Shown here: piece after piece, positions 34,041-46,262 of the stretch | Position numbering within the stretch: the stretch's first letter is position 1 | How the letters are laid out: every line of letters begins with the position of its first letter | Assembly (NCBI GenBank): GCA_003255025.1 | Contig: QANY01002235.1 | Span: 124,001-188,000 of the forward strand | DNA: 64,000 nucleotides | Origin: Datisca glomerata | Taxonomy: Eukaryota; Streptophyta; Magnoliopsida; Cucurbitales; Datiscaceae | Direction of reading: 5' to 3' | Notes under the pieces: model-generated | Seen by the model: the letters and a program-made list of their open reading frames with translations, nothing else | The model's database searches: none | What the model was told of the DNA's origin: nothing | Translations under genes and position numbers: made by a program

Positions 34041-34911
34041 AAATATATTACTTGTTGGGATTTGTATGACCCAAATTACTTCAAAAGTAATCTAAAGATT
34101 AAAATGATCCAACATGGTCGGAAAATTATTTTGTGGCATTGTAAAAGATCCCCTTGTCTAGTTCTTGTAAAGAAAAGGTCCTCTTGTCTTGTCTACTCAT
34201 TTGCATAAGAGAGGTTGCTAACGTTTTATTTTTTTAAATTACCTAACTATTAATTTTTTTAAAAATGGAAGTACCAAAAATATCGAAAGAAACTAAAAAT
34301 TCACAATTTGAGGTGTGTTGTTGTATTTTCAAAAACTTGAATGCTCTGTTTCTATAAGGTGGATTCAAATCAGGATTACAAAAACTTTTGCTGCGAATCC
34401 GAAACGAACTTCCACACCAAGTTTATTTGTTTGTGCACAATTTTTCTTCAATAAATCAAAGAAAATTAGATCACCTGTCATGAAGAGAATGGGGAGGGCG
34501 AAGAAATTAGTTTGGTAAACAGAGCTCCAATCATGAATAGAGAAGCAATTGTAATGTCAAAATACAATTGAATTTCTAAAAATTAAATATTTGAAAAAAA
34601 AAACTAATGCCTAATGGTAAATCATTGTTCCTAACTAATTTTTTTTACAATAAGAAAGGCAATTGGATTAGATTTGAACTCCTATGGAAGAACTTTTTCT
34701 TTGAAATTCACCTATTATTCCTTGATAGAATACAGAATGAAAGAATACAACTAAGTTCTATATGTTTAAAAGGTCTACAAGTGATTGCACGTCCTACTTT
34801 TGGATATCAACAGCAATGGGTACATGTACCACACCAGATAATAAATACTTTCGTAGCGGGATAATATATTGAAACTAAATAATATAATTTCAAAGAAAAA
34901 TAATTATAATA
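34041..34911. other. non-coding DNA, 3' side of the calmodulin-like gene
   Basis: AT-rich; probably contains the 3' UTR of the - strand calmodulin-like gene near 34911 and below. Open frames on + (34315-34518, 34607-34864) show no recognisable motif and are judged random. Confidence 0.4.
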
Positions 34912-37570
34912 TTAAGTACCCATGGTCATCATTATTTTGACAAATTCATCAAAATTAATTTGACCATCTCCATCCAAGTCAGCTTCTCTGATCATCTGCT
35001 CCACTTCTTCATCCGTTAACTTCTCTCCCAAGTTGATCATCACATGCCTCAACTACACAATTTAAAACATAAAACTCAACTACATTATCATTATATAATC
35101 ACATCTCCGGTTATTAAAGAAAATGTTAATTATGCATCTGGGTATTCGTTTGTATTTAAATTGAAGGTTAGACAATGTTTTAGGTTCATAAAGTTCTGAC
35201 TCTCTTTTTTATAAAAAAACAGTACACGGATATCTTGTTGATGTTTATAAAAGACACGGATATCATATGTAGTTTCAGAAAAAATACAGACTTCTCTTGA
35301 CATTTTATTTTACAGATAAAAAATAAATTCAAAAACGCTAATTTTCTTACTAACGCGTTAATTTTTTTAATCAACGATTTGCTAACAAGTTTGGGGTTAT
35401 ATCCAACCCGAAATTTCAGGTTATATCAAATCATCCCTTTTGATATAACCCAAATAATGGATAATAAGGCTCGGGTATCGGTGCACGTGCTTCGAGTAAG
35501 GATCAAGATTTAAGGTTATTTTAGTCATTTCATTCTAAAATTATGAAACTATATATAACAGATTGGACTTATTTATCTTTTCTAAAACAACATGAGATGT
35601 TCGTGTCTTTTAAATAAATCTCATGCGGTGTCTGTGTACTATTCTCTTTTTTATTTTTTATTTTTTTTATTATTTGAACCTTAAACTTAAACAAGTTTTC
35701 AATGTTATCCATCGTCCCAATTCTTTGAATGAAACTAAGGGTAAGAATGAAAAATTACCATTACAATCACGGTTCACTCAAGGATTTGACAATAGGGATC
35801 AAATTAGACCAAGTTAAAAATTGAAGATTAAATTGATCATTAATAAAATTCATAGACTAAATTCAAAGACGAAATTGACTAAAAATAAAATTCTTGGTTC
35901 AAATTGGTAAACTTCAGAGTGAAAGGACAAAATTGACAAAAATAAAATCTAAGGCCCACGTTAAAAGAGAGTGACAGCTTAGCAGAAAATGTGTAACTTA
36001 CCATAAATTGCATTACAACTAACCAGAAAATACAAATTTTTTAAATACACGTAAGTAACGCTGAAAAAAAAAACAGATACTCTTTCCTACTCGGGGAAAA
36101 TAGTACGGTACATAACTCTTGCCTATTGCTCTTTATAGAGTAAGGATTCAGGGATTTCAAAGACTCTAATGAACTTAACTTGCTCGTATAATAACTTTAT
36201 ACCATTTCGTGATATTGAATTCAAAACGTTGAGTATAGAGTATTGACCTATTCTTTTATGGTAAATTTGGCAATTGCCATATACCTCAGTTAAATATTTC
36301 ATATTTGGATCATAACAATAAGGAAGAAACACTACCTCTTTAGCTGATATGAAACCATTTTGATCTTTATCAAACACTTTGAATGCCTCTTTAAGCTCCT
36401 CCTCTGCATCAGTTTCCTTTAATAAAAAAATAACAAAAATACATCTAAATTTTATCTTAAATTTCCAGCACATAATTGTATGATGATGTGCTTTTATATC
36501 TTCGTTTTCAAGCAATAAAATAATCTGGTAAATAATATATGAAAACTTGCTGGGTCATTTAGCACAGATTAGAGAATTGAATATACAAATTCAGATTAAA
36601 AATCTGAATACAATTATAGTTGAAAGAAACTCTAGAGATGAATAATAGCCGATTACTAACAGTCTGAGCTGAGCCCAATAATAATGGCCGAAACAAAAAA
36701 TAAATGCAATTTACCTAGTGATATTATCCTGCGAAAAATGGCCAAAATATTAAAACTCGACCTTTCTTACAATTTCCAAAAAATTTCGACCAATTTTCAC
36801 ACCGGTCCTTTAAAACCTGTGATTTTACATTTTTTTCTTGAAAAATACATCATTTCGGTTTCAAAAAAATGGACCAGCCCGGATAACAGCCCAACCCAAT
36901 CGGTTAGGCCCGAAGCATGAAGGGTCGCTTCAAGCGACTCGTGTCAGGTCCTTCACCATTTAACTTGGCATGGTCAGTTAAGCCGTCGAGCAACTCGTTT
37001 GTGCCTCGTGGCAGAAACTTTTTTTTCCTTACACTTTGTGGGCAGACAGCTTAGTTGTGACTAACAGTGTCACTGCTGCAATGATAGTAAAATGGAGAAT
37101 AATTCTATAAATGATAAAGTAATTAATTAAATCTTAGATATCATAATTAATTAATTTATAAATAATTAAAATATCACTTAATTAATTATTTCATCGTCCT
37201 AAGATTATAGTCAATGAAAAAGCATGAAATGCTAGGACCTTCATTTTTTTGGACAATAAGCCTAAGAATTCTTCAAACTCTATGGTCCCATTCCCATCAA
37301 TATCAACTTCACTGATCATTTCCAAGAGCTCTTGTTCGCTCGGATTTTGATCCAACGATCGGATTACGGTCGCCAACTCATCCGCGGTTATGCGACCTAT
37401 TCATTTAGTTTGCCATTAAAATTAAAGATACTAAAAGCTTTATAAGCTGTAGAATAAACAAAGAAGAAAAAAACAAGAATTGAAGGTAACTTACCATCTC
37501 CATTCTTGTCAAACAGGGAAAAGGCTTCTTTAAACTCTGCAATCTCTTCTTCACTTAGAATTTCTGTCAT
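34912..37570 (-). CDS. calmodulin-like protein, four exons, 151 aa (CML8-type)
   Basis: A Ca2+ sensor of the cytosol/nucleus that binds target proteins on Ca2+ rise. Exons on -: 37570-37495, 37396-37239, 36416-36336 and 35052-34912, giving 26, 52, 27 and 46 codons plus stop. Introns start GT and end AG; the first splits the Gly codon of EF hand 1 (phase 1), the classic plant calmodulin position. The protein starts [17 protein letters not shown]. All four EF loops keep acidic ligands: [48 protein letters not shown]. Length (151) and the [20 protein letters not shown] linker fit the CML8/CML11 group rather than the 149-aa canonical calmodulin. One donor (AAG|GTCCTA, exon 2) is weak. No stop or frameshift was found, so it is probably a functional host gene. 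Confidence 0.93.
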
Positions 37571-37599
37571 CCTAATTTGTACAAACCTTCAACACAACG

Positions 37600-37656
37600 A
37601 CAGAGAGAAGAGAGAGAGGGGGGATGAGTATAGCAAAATGTTGATGGGATTTTATA
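37600..37656 (-). promoter_or_regulatory. TATA box and CT-rich leader of the calmodulin-like gene
   Basis: On the - strand TATAAAA (37650-37656) lies about 80 bp upstream of the ATG. A CCCCCCTCTCTCTCTTCTCT tract (about 37604-37623) follows between it and the start, a common feature of plant 5' UTRs. Spacing suggests a short leader. Confidence 0.6.
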
Positions 37657-37659
37657 GAA

Positions 37660-38570
37660 GTCAAGTCAATAAGTCTTATCCTTTTGCTTTAATTAATTTG
37701 CTGATAAACTGATTTATTTTAATAACTAAAGTCAGATTTAGCTTACGACTAACTTGATCTTTCAGCTGAGGGTTTATTAGATTGATTTATAGAGATTCCA
37801 TATTTACTGATTGTATGATAAATTTTCAAAACAATAAATACAAATAGGAGATTGAAAGTGTAGGAAACCAAAATAGGCCAAAAAAGTGACCTTGAAGAAA
37901 TCTTTCGATCACTCGATGTAACTTATATTAAGTAATCTAGAAGTAGATTAAGTCTCAGTACCGGCCAGGTTGGATGGCCCAATGTCATGCCAATGATGGA
38001 ATTAGGTTTTTTCTCAACAGATCGATACTAAAATAGAAAACACACACTCTTAAATATATAGATCACATAATCTAGTAACTTTTATCATTGAAATTAGGCC
38101 TCACAAAAATGACATAAAATAATTATTTATTGTTACTTTTGATTCATACATTTATCACATAAAACTTAGGCGTTTTAGGTCAATTAAAAAATTCCATCTA
38201 CGAGAGTGCTAAGAATAAAGCAATTTCGTTTCCAGACTCATAGTCAAATTGTCTTTGTCATTTCCCTTGGTTTTCTTAGTATTATGTTTGTTTTTTTCGT
38301 TTTGCCTAAATATATTAGTGGTATATCACTCTACAATGTTAAAACTTCGTATTAAAGTTACTATGCTATTAATCAAATTGGGGTATGATACAAATTATTT
38401 ATTTTTTAGTTATTACATAAAAAACAAATTTTATATATTAAAAAAACTAAACAGAATAATAGTTATCTTGAAAAATGATTAGGGTCATTGGCTAACATGA
38501 CAAATAATGTTCTTAACAATATGAATAGTAAATATGAGGAGTCATTCAAGTAATTAGATCGTCCTTATAA
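37660..38570. other. upstream DNA of the calmodulin-like gene, no gene seen
   Basis: AT-rich, without recognisable coding or repeat structure. It presumably contains the distal promoter. A 77-codon open frame on + (38249-38482) is hydrophobic and AT-driven, and I do not accept it as a gene. Confidence 0.4.
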
Positions 38571-40289
38571 ACCAATAATTGGTGAACACTTTGTTAAAGA
38601 CGATGCCGGAATCTAGAAGTAAACATCGGGCCACGGTCTGACACTGTAGATACTAGAACACAATATACTCTTTGATAAACCCACAACAAAATCCATTAAA
38701 ATATGCTCTCACTTACGCTGTGGGATTGGCAAAGGCTGTAAAAAACTTGAAGGGTGTTGGTGTTCAACCTTCACTTGTTGGCAAGTAAGGCATGGTTCCA
38801 CAAACTTTGCCACATCGCGTTTTACAATGTTCCCGGTACATCTTTGTACTGCCGGGGAGATCTATTAGGGAGTTGTGTGTTGTTCTACAAGAATTTCTCT
38901 CTTTAAATCCTCAATACTCTTATAAGCACTCTATTGTTGAACTTAAGTACACCATCTCATGAAACTGAAAAGTTCCAATGTGGCATCACTGTGTCGCATG
39001 CCATGAATATTTGAACCGTAGGTTGCACTATTAATTGAGCAAGCTTAGCTGAGGTATTCTGAACAAAGATCTTCAATTCCGATCTTTTTAGATCATTTTA
39101 AATGGATTTCTGAGTAAAAAAGATGGTTGAAGAACATGATTTCTTGCTAAGTACATCTCCTACAATATTATCTTTTTAGGATAGTATTTAATTACACAGT
39201 CATAATCCTTAACAAGTTCCAACCACATCGTTGTTTCATGTTAAGCTCCCTTTGAGTGAAAAAATATTTCAAACTCTTGCAATGTGTGTAGACTTTGATC
39301 TTTGACCATTAGAGATAATGGCGCAAAATCCTCAAAGCAAAAACTAACATTGTGAGTTCTAAATCATGGGATGTCTACTTATGTTCATAATTTTTCAACT
39401 CTCAAGAAGCCTAGGCTATAACTTTCTCGTGTTTCATTAATACACAATACCAGTCTACGCGCGAAGCATCACTGTTGATAATGAATCCACCACTCCCAGA
39501 GGGCACAATAAGGACTAGAGCTGACACCAACCTTTGTTTGAGCTCTTCGAATTCTTTTTGCACTCTTTCGACAAAAGGTAACATGCATTCCCCTTTGTTA
39601 ACTTAGTCAATGTTTAGAAATCTTAAACAATCCTTCAACAAATCTTTGATAGTAGCCTACCAACCTTAATAAACTTCTAATCTAATTGACATTGGTTAGA
39701 CGAATCCAATTCACCATTACTTCATTATGTATAGGACCAAAGAATATTGATTCTTAGGATCCTATAAAAGAAATTATTGATAACCAAAACTCCACCAACC
39801 AAATTTAGCATACAACTTCTAATCTTTTAAATTTTAGAGTATGATCCTGAGGTGTCCCTCATGTTCTTCTATTGACTTAGACTACATTAGGATTTCAACA
39901 GAGAAGACAATGATAAATAGTCCAAAATGTCCAAAAAATATGTCCATCCAATCTATAAACTTGGCTTCCGCATCAGACAATCCAAAAGACATAATAAAAA
40001 AAACTCATAGTAATCATAGCATGTACGAAGCACAATCTTTGAAATATCTTATTTCATCAATCTCTCTATTGATAGCTCGACAAAGCTGACAAACAACTCA
40101 TCTACAGGTTAGATAATACATATTCATAATAGTGCCTTGTTCTATTTTCTGTAGCTTGTACAAAGCCTCATGAGTGCGTCTTTCTTCTTCACCAATAGAA
40201 CTTATGCTCTTCAAGGTCAAACACTAGGGGGTAAAGACCTTGTCCAATAATTGTTAGAGTTAGTCCTTAAATCTATTTGTCTAAAACGG
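38570..40289 (-). pseudogene. Ty3/gypsy pol remnant (RT, RNase H, integrase), 3' part, interrupted by a MULE
   Basis: Reading on - from high to low coordinates: DELF near 40100, YYEFFLLCLL with MSFGLSDAEAKF in an overlapping frame (39957-39992), EEHEGHLRIIL near 39860, the RT end GYYQRFVEG near 39640, the RNase H end WLELVKDYDCVIKYYPKK (39172-39225), integrase CQQVKVEHQHPSSF and LPIPQR (38720-38790), EHILMDFVVGLSKS (first catalytic Asp), and DRGPMFTSRF (near 38607-38638, second Asp block). Dozens of stops occur. The continuation toward the N-terminus is at 46312-47260, beyond the MULE. Confidence 0.78.
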
Positions 40290-40377
40290 GGGAAATTTTA
40301 TGATGCCGGAAAGAAATTCCCGGCATCCCCTGAGCTTTTGTGGCCCTTAGATTGCATTTGGAGCAATCTAGGCCACA
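40290..40377. repeat. left MULE terminus with two hairpins
   Basis: Hairpin 1: GATGCCGG (40302-40309) pairs with CCGGCATC (40320-40327). Hairpin 2: TGTGGCC and TAGATTGC (40339-40355) pair with GCAATCTA and GGCCACA (40363-40377), 15 bp with a 2-nt bulge and a 7-nt loop. Such palindromes close to the end may serve transposase binding or be relics of fold-back termini. Confidence 0.72.
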
Positions 40378-40419
40378 GAAAGCCCAGCAAGTAGTAGGTT
40401 TTTTTTTTAATTTTTGTTT

Positions 40420-41135
40420 AGGTTCACTAAATACGTAGTGGGGTTCACCAATTACATAATGAGGTTCACCAATTATGTAGTTGGGTTCATTGAATACATA
40501 CAAAAGAATAATTCTTGGAGGGGTTAACCAATTACGTAGTGGGGTTCACCAAATACGTACAAAAGAATAATTCTTGGAGGGTTTCACTAATTACATAGTG
40601 GGGTTAACCAATTACGTAGTGGGGTTAACCAATTACGTAGTGGGGTTCACCAATTTCTTAGTGGGGTTCAACAAATACGTACAAAAGAAGAATTCTTAGA
40701 GGGGTTCACCAATTACGTACTGAGCTTCACCAATTACATAGTAGGGTTCACCAATTATATAGTGGGGTTCACCAAATACATACAAAAGAATAATTCTTGA
40801 AGGGGTTCACCAATTACGTAATGAGGTTCACCAAATACGTAGTGGGGTTCATCAAATACATATAAAAGAATAATTCCTGGAGGGGTTCACCAATTACGTA
40901 GTGTGGTTTACCAAATAAATATAAAAGAATAAATTTTGGAGGAGTTCATCAATTCTGTAGTGGGGTTCACTAAATACGTAGTGGTTTCACCAATTACGTA
41001 GTGGGGTTCACCAAATATGTACAAAAGAATAATTTTTGGATGGATTCACCAATTACGTAAGGGAGTTCACCAATTACGTAGTGGGGTTCACCAATTATGT
41101 ATAAAAGAATAATTTTTGGAGGGGTTCACCATACA
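40420..41135. repeat. minisatellite array 2: inverted copy of array 1
   Basis: Unit GTGGGGTTCACCAATTACGTA (21 bp) with spacers ACAAAAGAATAATTCTTGGA. Spacer starts 40500, 40559, 40681, 40782, 40862, 40921, 41021 and 41101 are 59, 122, 101, 80, 59, 100 and 80 bp apart, each equal to about 38 + n x 21 with n from 1 to 4. It sits about 120 bp inside the left MULE end. Confidence 0.92.
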
Positions 41136-41990
41136 GTGACTTCCTCGTCCATGATGGAGATCTTGGCCATAAACTAATGATCTCGACCATCGTGTACTGG
41201 AATACAGATCTAGATTACACAATATATTTACACAATCATACTGAATCAACATTTAATATATTAACTACATTGAATTTGTTTACCGTAGTTTCTAGCTCAA
41301 GCATTGGCGCGTATCTATCCACGATCTTATGTTTCCTTATAAAATTAGGAAGCTCTAATAGTTTTCAAACACATTGACTCTTCAATGGGATAACAAAAAT
41401 ATGATACACAACGTATATACAAACCTAAAATAAGGATGATACTGAGTAGTAGACACTCACAATAAAAAACGTGGGAAGAAACCAGAATCGGTTGCTCATC
41501 GACGCACGACGAGCCTCCAAGGACAAAATGCTGACAAACAAGTCTATTATGTCTGAGCCAAGCCAATTTTCTAGACCAAGAGTCTTTATATTTCTCCGTT
41601 TAGCATGGATGCCAGAATGTCTAACGAGAATCTCGCTACAAAAGACAAATAAAAGACAAACTTAATAAAAACATTGGCCGTGATGGTGTGTCAAATTTTG
41701 TTAGATTAGTGTGACACTACATATCCTCTAATCTTTTGTCAAAGATATACTCCACTAAACGCTCATCTTTCACTTCTGATGGGTCCTGCAATGTGTACGG
41801 ACCTACTTTAAATATCTTCTTATTGTGTTTAGTGATCGGTTTACCCTTCAAATAGGACAATCTCTCCTCTCCCCAGTGCTGCACAACTTCATCGAGAATT
41901 GGCTTTAGGTAGACTCGAACAAAACTTGTTTACCCTACCAAAACATAGCCCCCAAGTAAGGTGTTAGATTAATATTTAGATTATACATGT

Positions 41991-42006
41991 TATATATATA
42001 TATATA
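41991..42006. repeat. (TA)n microsatellite
   Basis: Sixteen bases of TA repeat. Similar tracts lie at 42810-42832 and 50331-50349. Confidence 0.9.
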
Positions 42007-42809
42007 GAAAAGATGAAATACAAATAAATTGAATAAAGTACATTTCGATGTTTTTTAGTTATTCCAGTCATAGATGATTTCCTGACCAATAACAGGTCAG
42101 CGAATGCATTGTCTGAAGCATTTAGCTGGATGTACCTTTCATCATTATCACCTTTATATAATGGTGATGAAGAAACCAGTAGCTCTTCTTCGTGGGAGGG
42201 ACTCATATCCTCATCAAAACCTCATTGTTCTTTACCTTCATTTAGGATGACGTGTGGCTCATCGTATTGGGCTCGAGACCTACTAGTGTCCCATTCCAAA
42301 AGACTCGCCAATGTTGTGCATATATTCTCTTGTACAGCCATCATCTTTCTTTGCACCTCCATTAATTATGAAAAATCCACTCTCATGGAGCTGGACTGCG
42401 CCTGAAGAGCGATCACTTATCCACTTAAAGCACCTAACCTGACGGCTTGCTCTTCAGGTAGATCTGCACACACACCCTCGTGAATGTGTTTACGCTCGTA
42501 GTCCTCCCAAACCTCACGGTCGCCAGGAACGGCTTGCGCGGTTGTATTTATCTACATAATATAAATATATGTGAATTAATAATAAATAATCAATGGTAAT
42601 ATAACCGACTAAATTTGTAATATTCTCAAACGCTTACCGCACATCTTATAGGCCAAGCTTCTCTTCCCCTTGATTTTACAAAATAAATCATTTTTGCAAC
42701 GGCCCTATCGTTCCACCTTAGCGGCAAAGGCTAGCTCAAGTCAACATAGTTGGCGGCACATGCCAACTTCTCAAGATAAAACAACTGCATTGAAATGAAT
42801 TTATTAGTA

Positions 42810-42832
42810 AATATATATATATATATATATAT
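42810..42832. repeat. (AT)n microsatellite in an intron of the MULE cargo gene
   Basis: Twenty-three bases of alternating AT between the donor at about 42872 and the acceptor near 42788 on the - strand. Confidence 0.9.
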
Positions 42833-43899
42833 TAATGTGAAAGTAATACCAATGTACACTAAATATATTACCTGTATAAATAACAAGCATATGGTAATGC
42901 TACGGTGGTGGTTGTTTTGATACCTCGCGACACCATCCACGAAATCTTTAAAACAAGCAGAATCCTAATTCTTCTGTTGGATGGTCGCGAGTGACTTCAC
43001 AACGTGCAACCATGAATGACTGACGATTGGTTTTGATCGAGGAGATAACAAAACTCCGACAGTGTACAGCATAAACGCTTGCCTCCAGTAGTCACTGTCA
43101 GGCTCCCCAATCAAGAATTTCGACAAGGCATTCACTGGGATATCAGCTTTGGCGTTCACCACTTCGCCTTTAGATTTTTTATCTCAATCACATCACCATT
43201 GAAATTGATCTCCTGCCCACCATCAAAGATGCCCAGTATAGAAGTCACATCATTTGGGGTGACTTTGAATGTTGACCCATGGACATTCAACGTGCAGGTG
43301 GCTGGATCGAGGTAACCTAATAGGTGTTGCAAGAATTTCCTCTTCAGCTTATGGAATTTAATATCCAACAACCCTCTGAATCCCATCTCTGCGACCGCTC
43401 TCCTCTTCCTCTCATCGAAATTGCAACAAGATCCGAAAATTTCTCGGGTGTATAGCGTGTGGGCAACTTCCGTTTAGAGGTAAACTTTCTTAGATGACTA
43501 GGACCGAATTGTTTTGCTCTGCTTTCAAAGGCATGGATTTCATTTTCCTTCAAATAATTAAGTTTGGCTTCCTTCGTCATACTTTTCCACTTTAAAACTA
43601 GACTTTTTCGTGTCTGCATATTAGATACTCACTTAAATTACAATCAAATTTTATCAATTCCATGTTATAATATAATGTTTATTTAAACATACTTACTTCA
43701 TGACCACTAATCTTTCCATCTGCCACTCTCATTTTAGCACATTCTTTCACACTGTTTTAGTTTTAAACCACCACATTAAAATTGCAACAATTTATATGAA
43801 AATATGTAACATTAAATTGATGATCTCATTCATTACTTACAAGTATACAAAGAAACCCTTTTGTTCCTTCTTCGCGTTGACATTTGTATTAGCCATCTA

Positions 43900-46262
43900 A
43901 AATATATGTTAATATGATCGAATTTAGTCATATGACAATGTCTTCTTATCATGATTATCCCTGATACTAATTTATAATGGATTGAACATCATCTAGTAAG
44001 AATGCGAAAATGGCATACCAATGTTATATTCTTGTAGCCCCTATTATGTTATTAATCAGCTTTCTGCAATGACTACTTTAGATAACGAATTAATTAGAAA
44101 TGACATATATCAACAATCTTAAATAGATGATAAACATGATGCGTACAAATTTTAAGGAATGTTAGAAACTTAGTTGATCTAGTTGTAACATTCTCTTCTC
44201 CAAGTTTTCGCACAATTTATCTTGTTAAAAGAATCATATTAGTAAAGTTCCATCACGTAGGTAAGCTAGTTAAAAATTCTATAAATGTCCAAATCCCTAT
44301 AATCATATAAAAAAAGACGTTGATCATGTAGTTCTCATTAAAGTAGGACTTTTCATTTTATTCCATTTTTTGAAGGATAACATGTACATAGTTTCCATGA
44401 AAGAAAACAACCTCATGTAATATCTCCTTCCAATGCAAAAAATTATAAACTAGTTTACAACATAGCAAGTTCTATTTGATTAAGTAAATCCAATTCAAGC
44501 TAATGATATTGTGATAAAAATTCTTGTACGAGTTCACATTCCATAAGTAAATGACTACCAACTTTGTCAATGTCGTCAAGTCTTCAATAATCAAGAGGTT
44601 TCACCTGAAAAGAAAATAAGCAGACAGTTTTATAATTTTTTCTAATGAAATAAGGAAGCGTTACAGAAAATGTCATTGTAATACATAAATAGTTTATATT
44701 GATAATCATAGGAGTGGACCAAAAATCATTTCACTGATTGGATCCAAAATTTTACTAGGATTCTATTGGTCTAGCGGAGAAAATAAATCTTATTATTACT
44801 TTGATTTTTTAGGCGAGATGGGAAACCTCATGTAGTCATCTACAAAGGTAAGAAGCTAAATGTAGGGAAAAAGAAGTTTGGACTTCAAGAACAAAGGCAG
44901 AAGTAATATTAAAATAGAAAGCTAATGGTTGGTGATATGGTTATTATATCAACAATCATAATTTACACTAGTTGCATAAAATGAAATCATGAGTCTAAAA
45001 CAAGTAAAAATGAGCCTCTCGAAAATGTGTCCAATGAAACTATTTACAGTAGTGATTATCAATAAGTAAAAAATAAACTTAAGTGAATTGAGACTGCCAT
45101 GAAGGAACTATCATCTCATAAAAATAAGTTCTCACAACAGAAAATTCCATGCGTAACTGATAAAAGCAAAATAAATTCCATAACTTAGCCTATATTCTTG
45201 TATGTCCATCAAAACAAAAGAAATTCCATAACTTAGCAGATTTTCTATCCCCCTCAACTTATAAGAACCAATGTCGATAAGTTTCATAGATACATCTCAC
45301 ACTAACTTTCTCCGATGGACCAACAGTCAAATACCAATGTCAAGTTCAATAGTATAATATAATGAGAGTATAAAGATGAAATTATACAAATTCGAAATGA
45401 ACAATCTATGAACTCAGATAATATCGACCAAATCTAAATCCACTCTCATATGCTCATAAAAATAATAAAAATTGTGCTTCTTATCTACCGCCTTAATCGG
45501 AAATGCAATTCCTATAGGATGAGTTTTGATATAACAAAGCACTCAACTACTACAAACCAACGCACTCGTTCCCTAAGGGAAAACACTCTATAATCAGCAA
45601 AAAAAAAGCATTCTGTCAATCTTAGAGTTACAATAATAACTATAAATAGAAGGTAAACAAAAACTAACAAAACCCAAACTAATGAAACTCTAAATCATGA
45701 AACATGCAAATCGCAATAAGAGGAAAAGGCAAATCGCAAGGAAACCCCTAAATCAGAAACATGCAAATTGCAACCAAAACCCTAAATCAGAAACATGCAA
45801 ATCACAACCAAAAACCCTAAATCTAAAACATTCAAATCTAAGAAACTTCTCCAACAAGATGAAGAAAAATGATATAGGGTAGAAAATTTTGAAGGTTTCT
45901 TGAACTTACAGAAACAAAACCTTGCATCATGAAAAAAGCTTGGAGAAGCGAGCTCGATCGAAGTCATTGAGGGAAGCTATTGTGTGCGACCTTACAGTGG
46001 TGATGGAGTTGACCTTGCAGCGATGGTGGAGTCGACCTTACAATGGTTATGAAGAGAGCTCGATTGAAGACAGGATGAGAGCTCGAGAGCTCGTGTTTTC
46101 GATAGAGAAAAGGCAGAGATGATCGAAAAAGGAAGAAGAGAGACTGATGTGTTTTGTTCGAAGAAAAGGGGGGAGAGAGAATGGTAACCGGTTGAACCAA
46201 TTGTAAAGAAAATATGGGAGTTTTAAACCAGCGGCTGGGATTGTCCTGGCCAGATCCAACAT
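43900..46262. other. MULE interior without coding signal; 32-bp minisatellite at 45691-45840
   Basis: AT-rich DNA upstream of the - strand cargo gene. The only structure seen is four copies of about 32-34 bp around AAATCAGAAACATGCAAATCG, with starts near 45691, 45751, 45783 and 45818. Short frames near 45900-46265 are GA-rich and overlap on both strands, so I take them as random. Confidence 0.5.

Larger units (their letters stand above)
41660..43896 (-). pseudogene. MULE-borne Ulp1-type gene, N-terminal and middle exons, broken
   Basis: Exon 1 (43896-43841) reads MANTNVNAKKEQKGFFVY with donor GTAAGT; exon 2 (43751-43697) FVKECAKMRVADGKISGHE with donor GTAAGT; exon 3 starts at 43613 (TRKSLVLKWKSMTKEAK). 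The family core follows: MGFRGLLDIKFHKLKRKFLQ, TFKVTPNDVTSILGIFDGG, QAFMLYTVGVLLSPRSKPIV, then exons with LFYLEKLACAANYVDLS. There is a frameshift near 43430, another near 43165, and TAG at about 42732 plus further stops at 42240-42420. The last traces (VYLKPILDEVVQHWGEE, VEYIFDKRLEDM) lie at 41720-41915. The architecture matches plant proteins carrying a C-terminal Ulp1 peptidase, often captured by MULEs, but the peptidase triad itself is not seen here. Confidence 0.62.

Noticed and set aside
34607..34864. 85-codon + frame past the calmodulin-like gene
   Set aside because: No motif, AT-driven composition, and it lies in the probable 3' flank of a - strand gene.
36684..36920. 78-codon + frame inside the calmodulin-like gene
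   Set aside because: It lies in intron 2 on the opposite strand without recognisable domains or start context.
40420..41135. CRISPR-like look of regular repeats and spacers
   Set aside because: The spacers are themselves repeated and the context is a plant nuclear genome with introns; it is a minisatellite.
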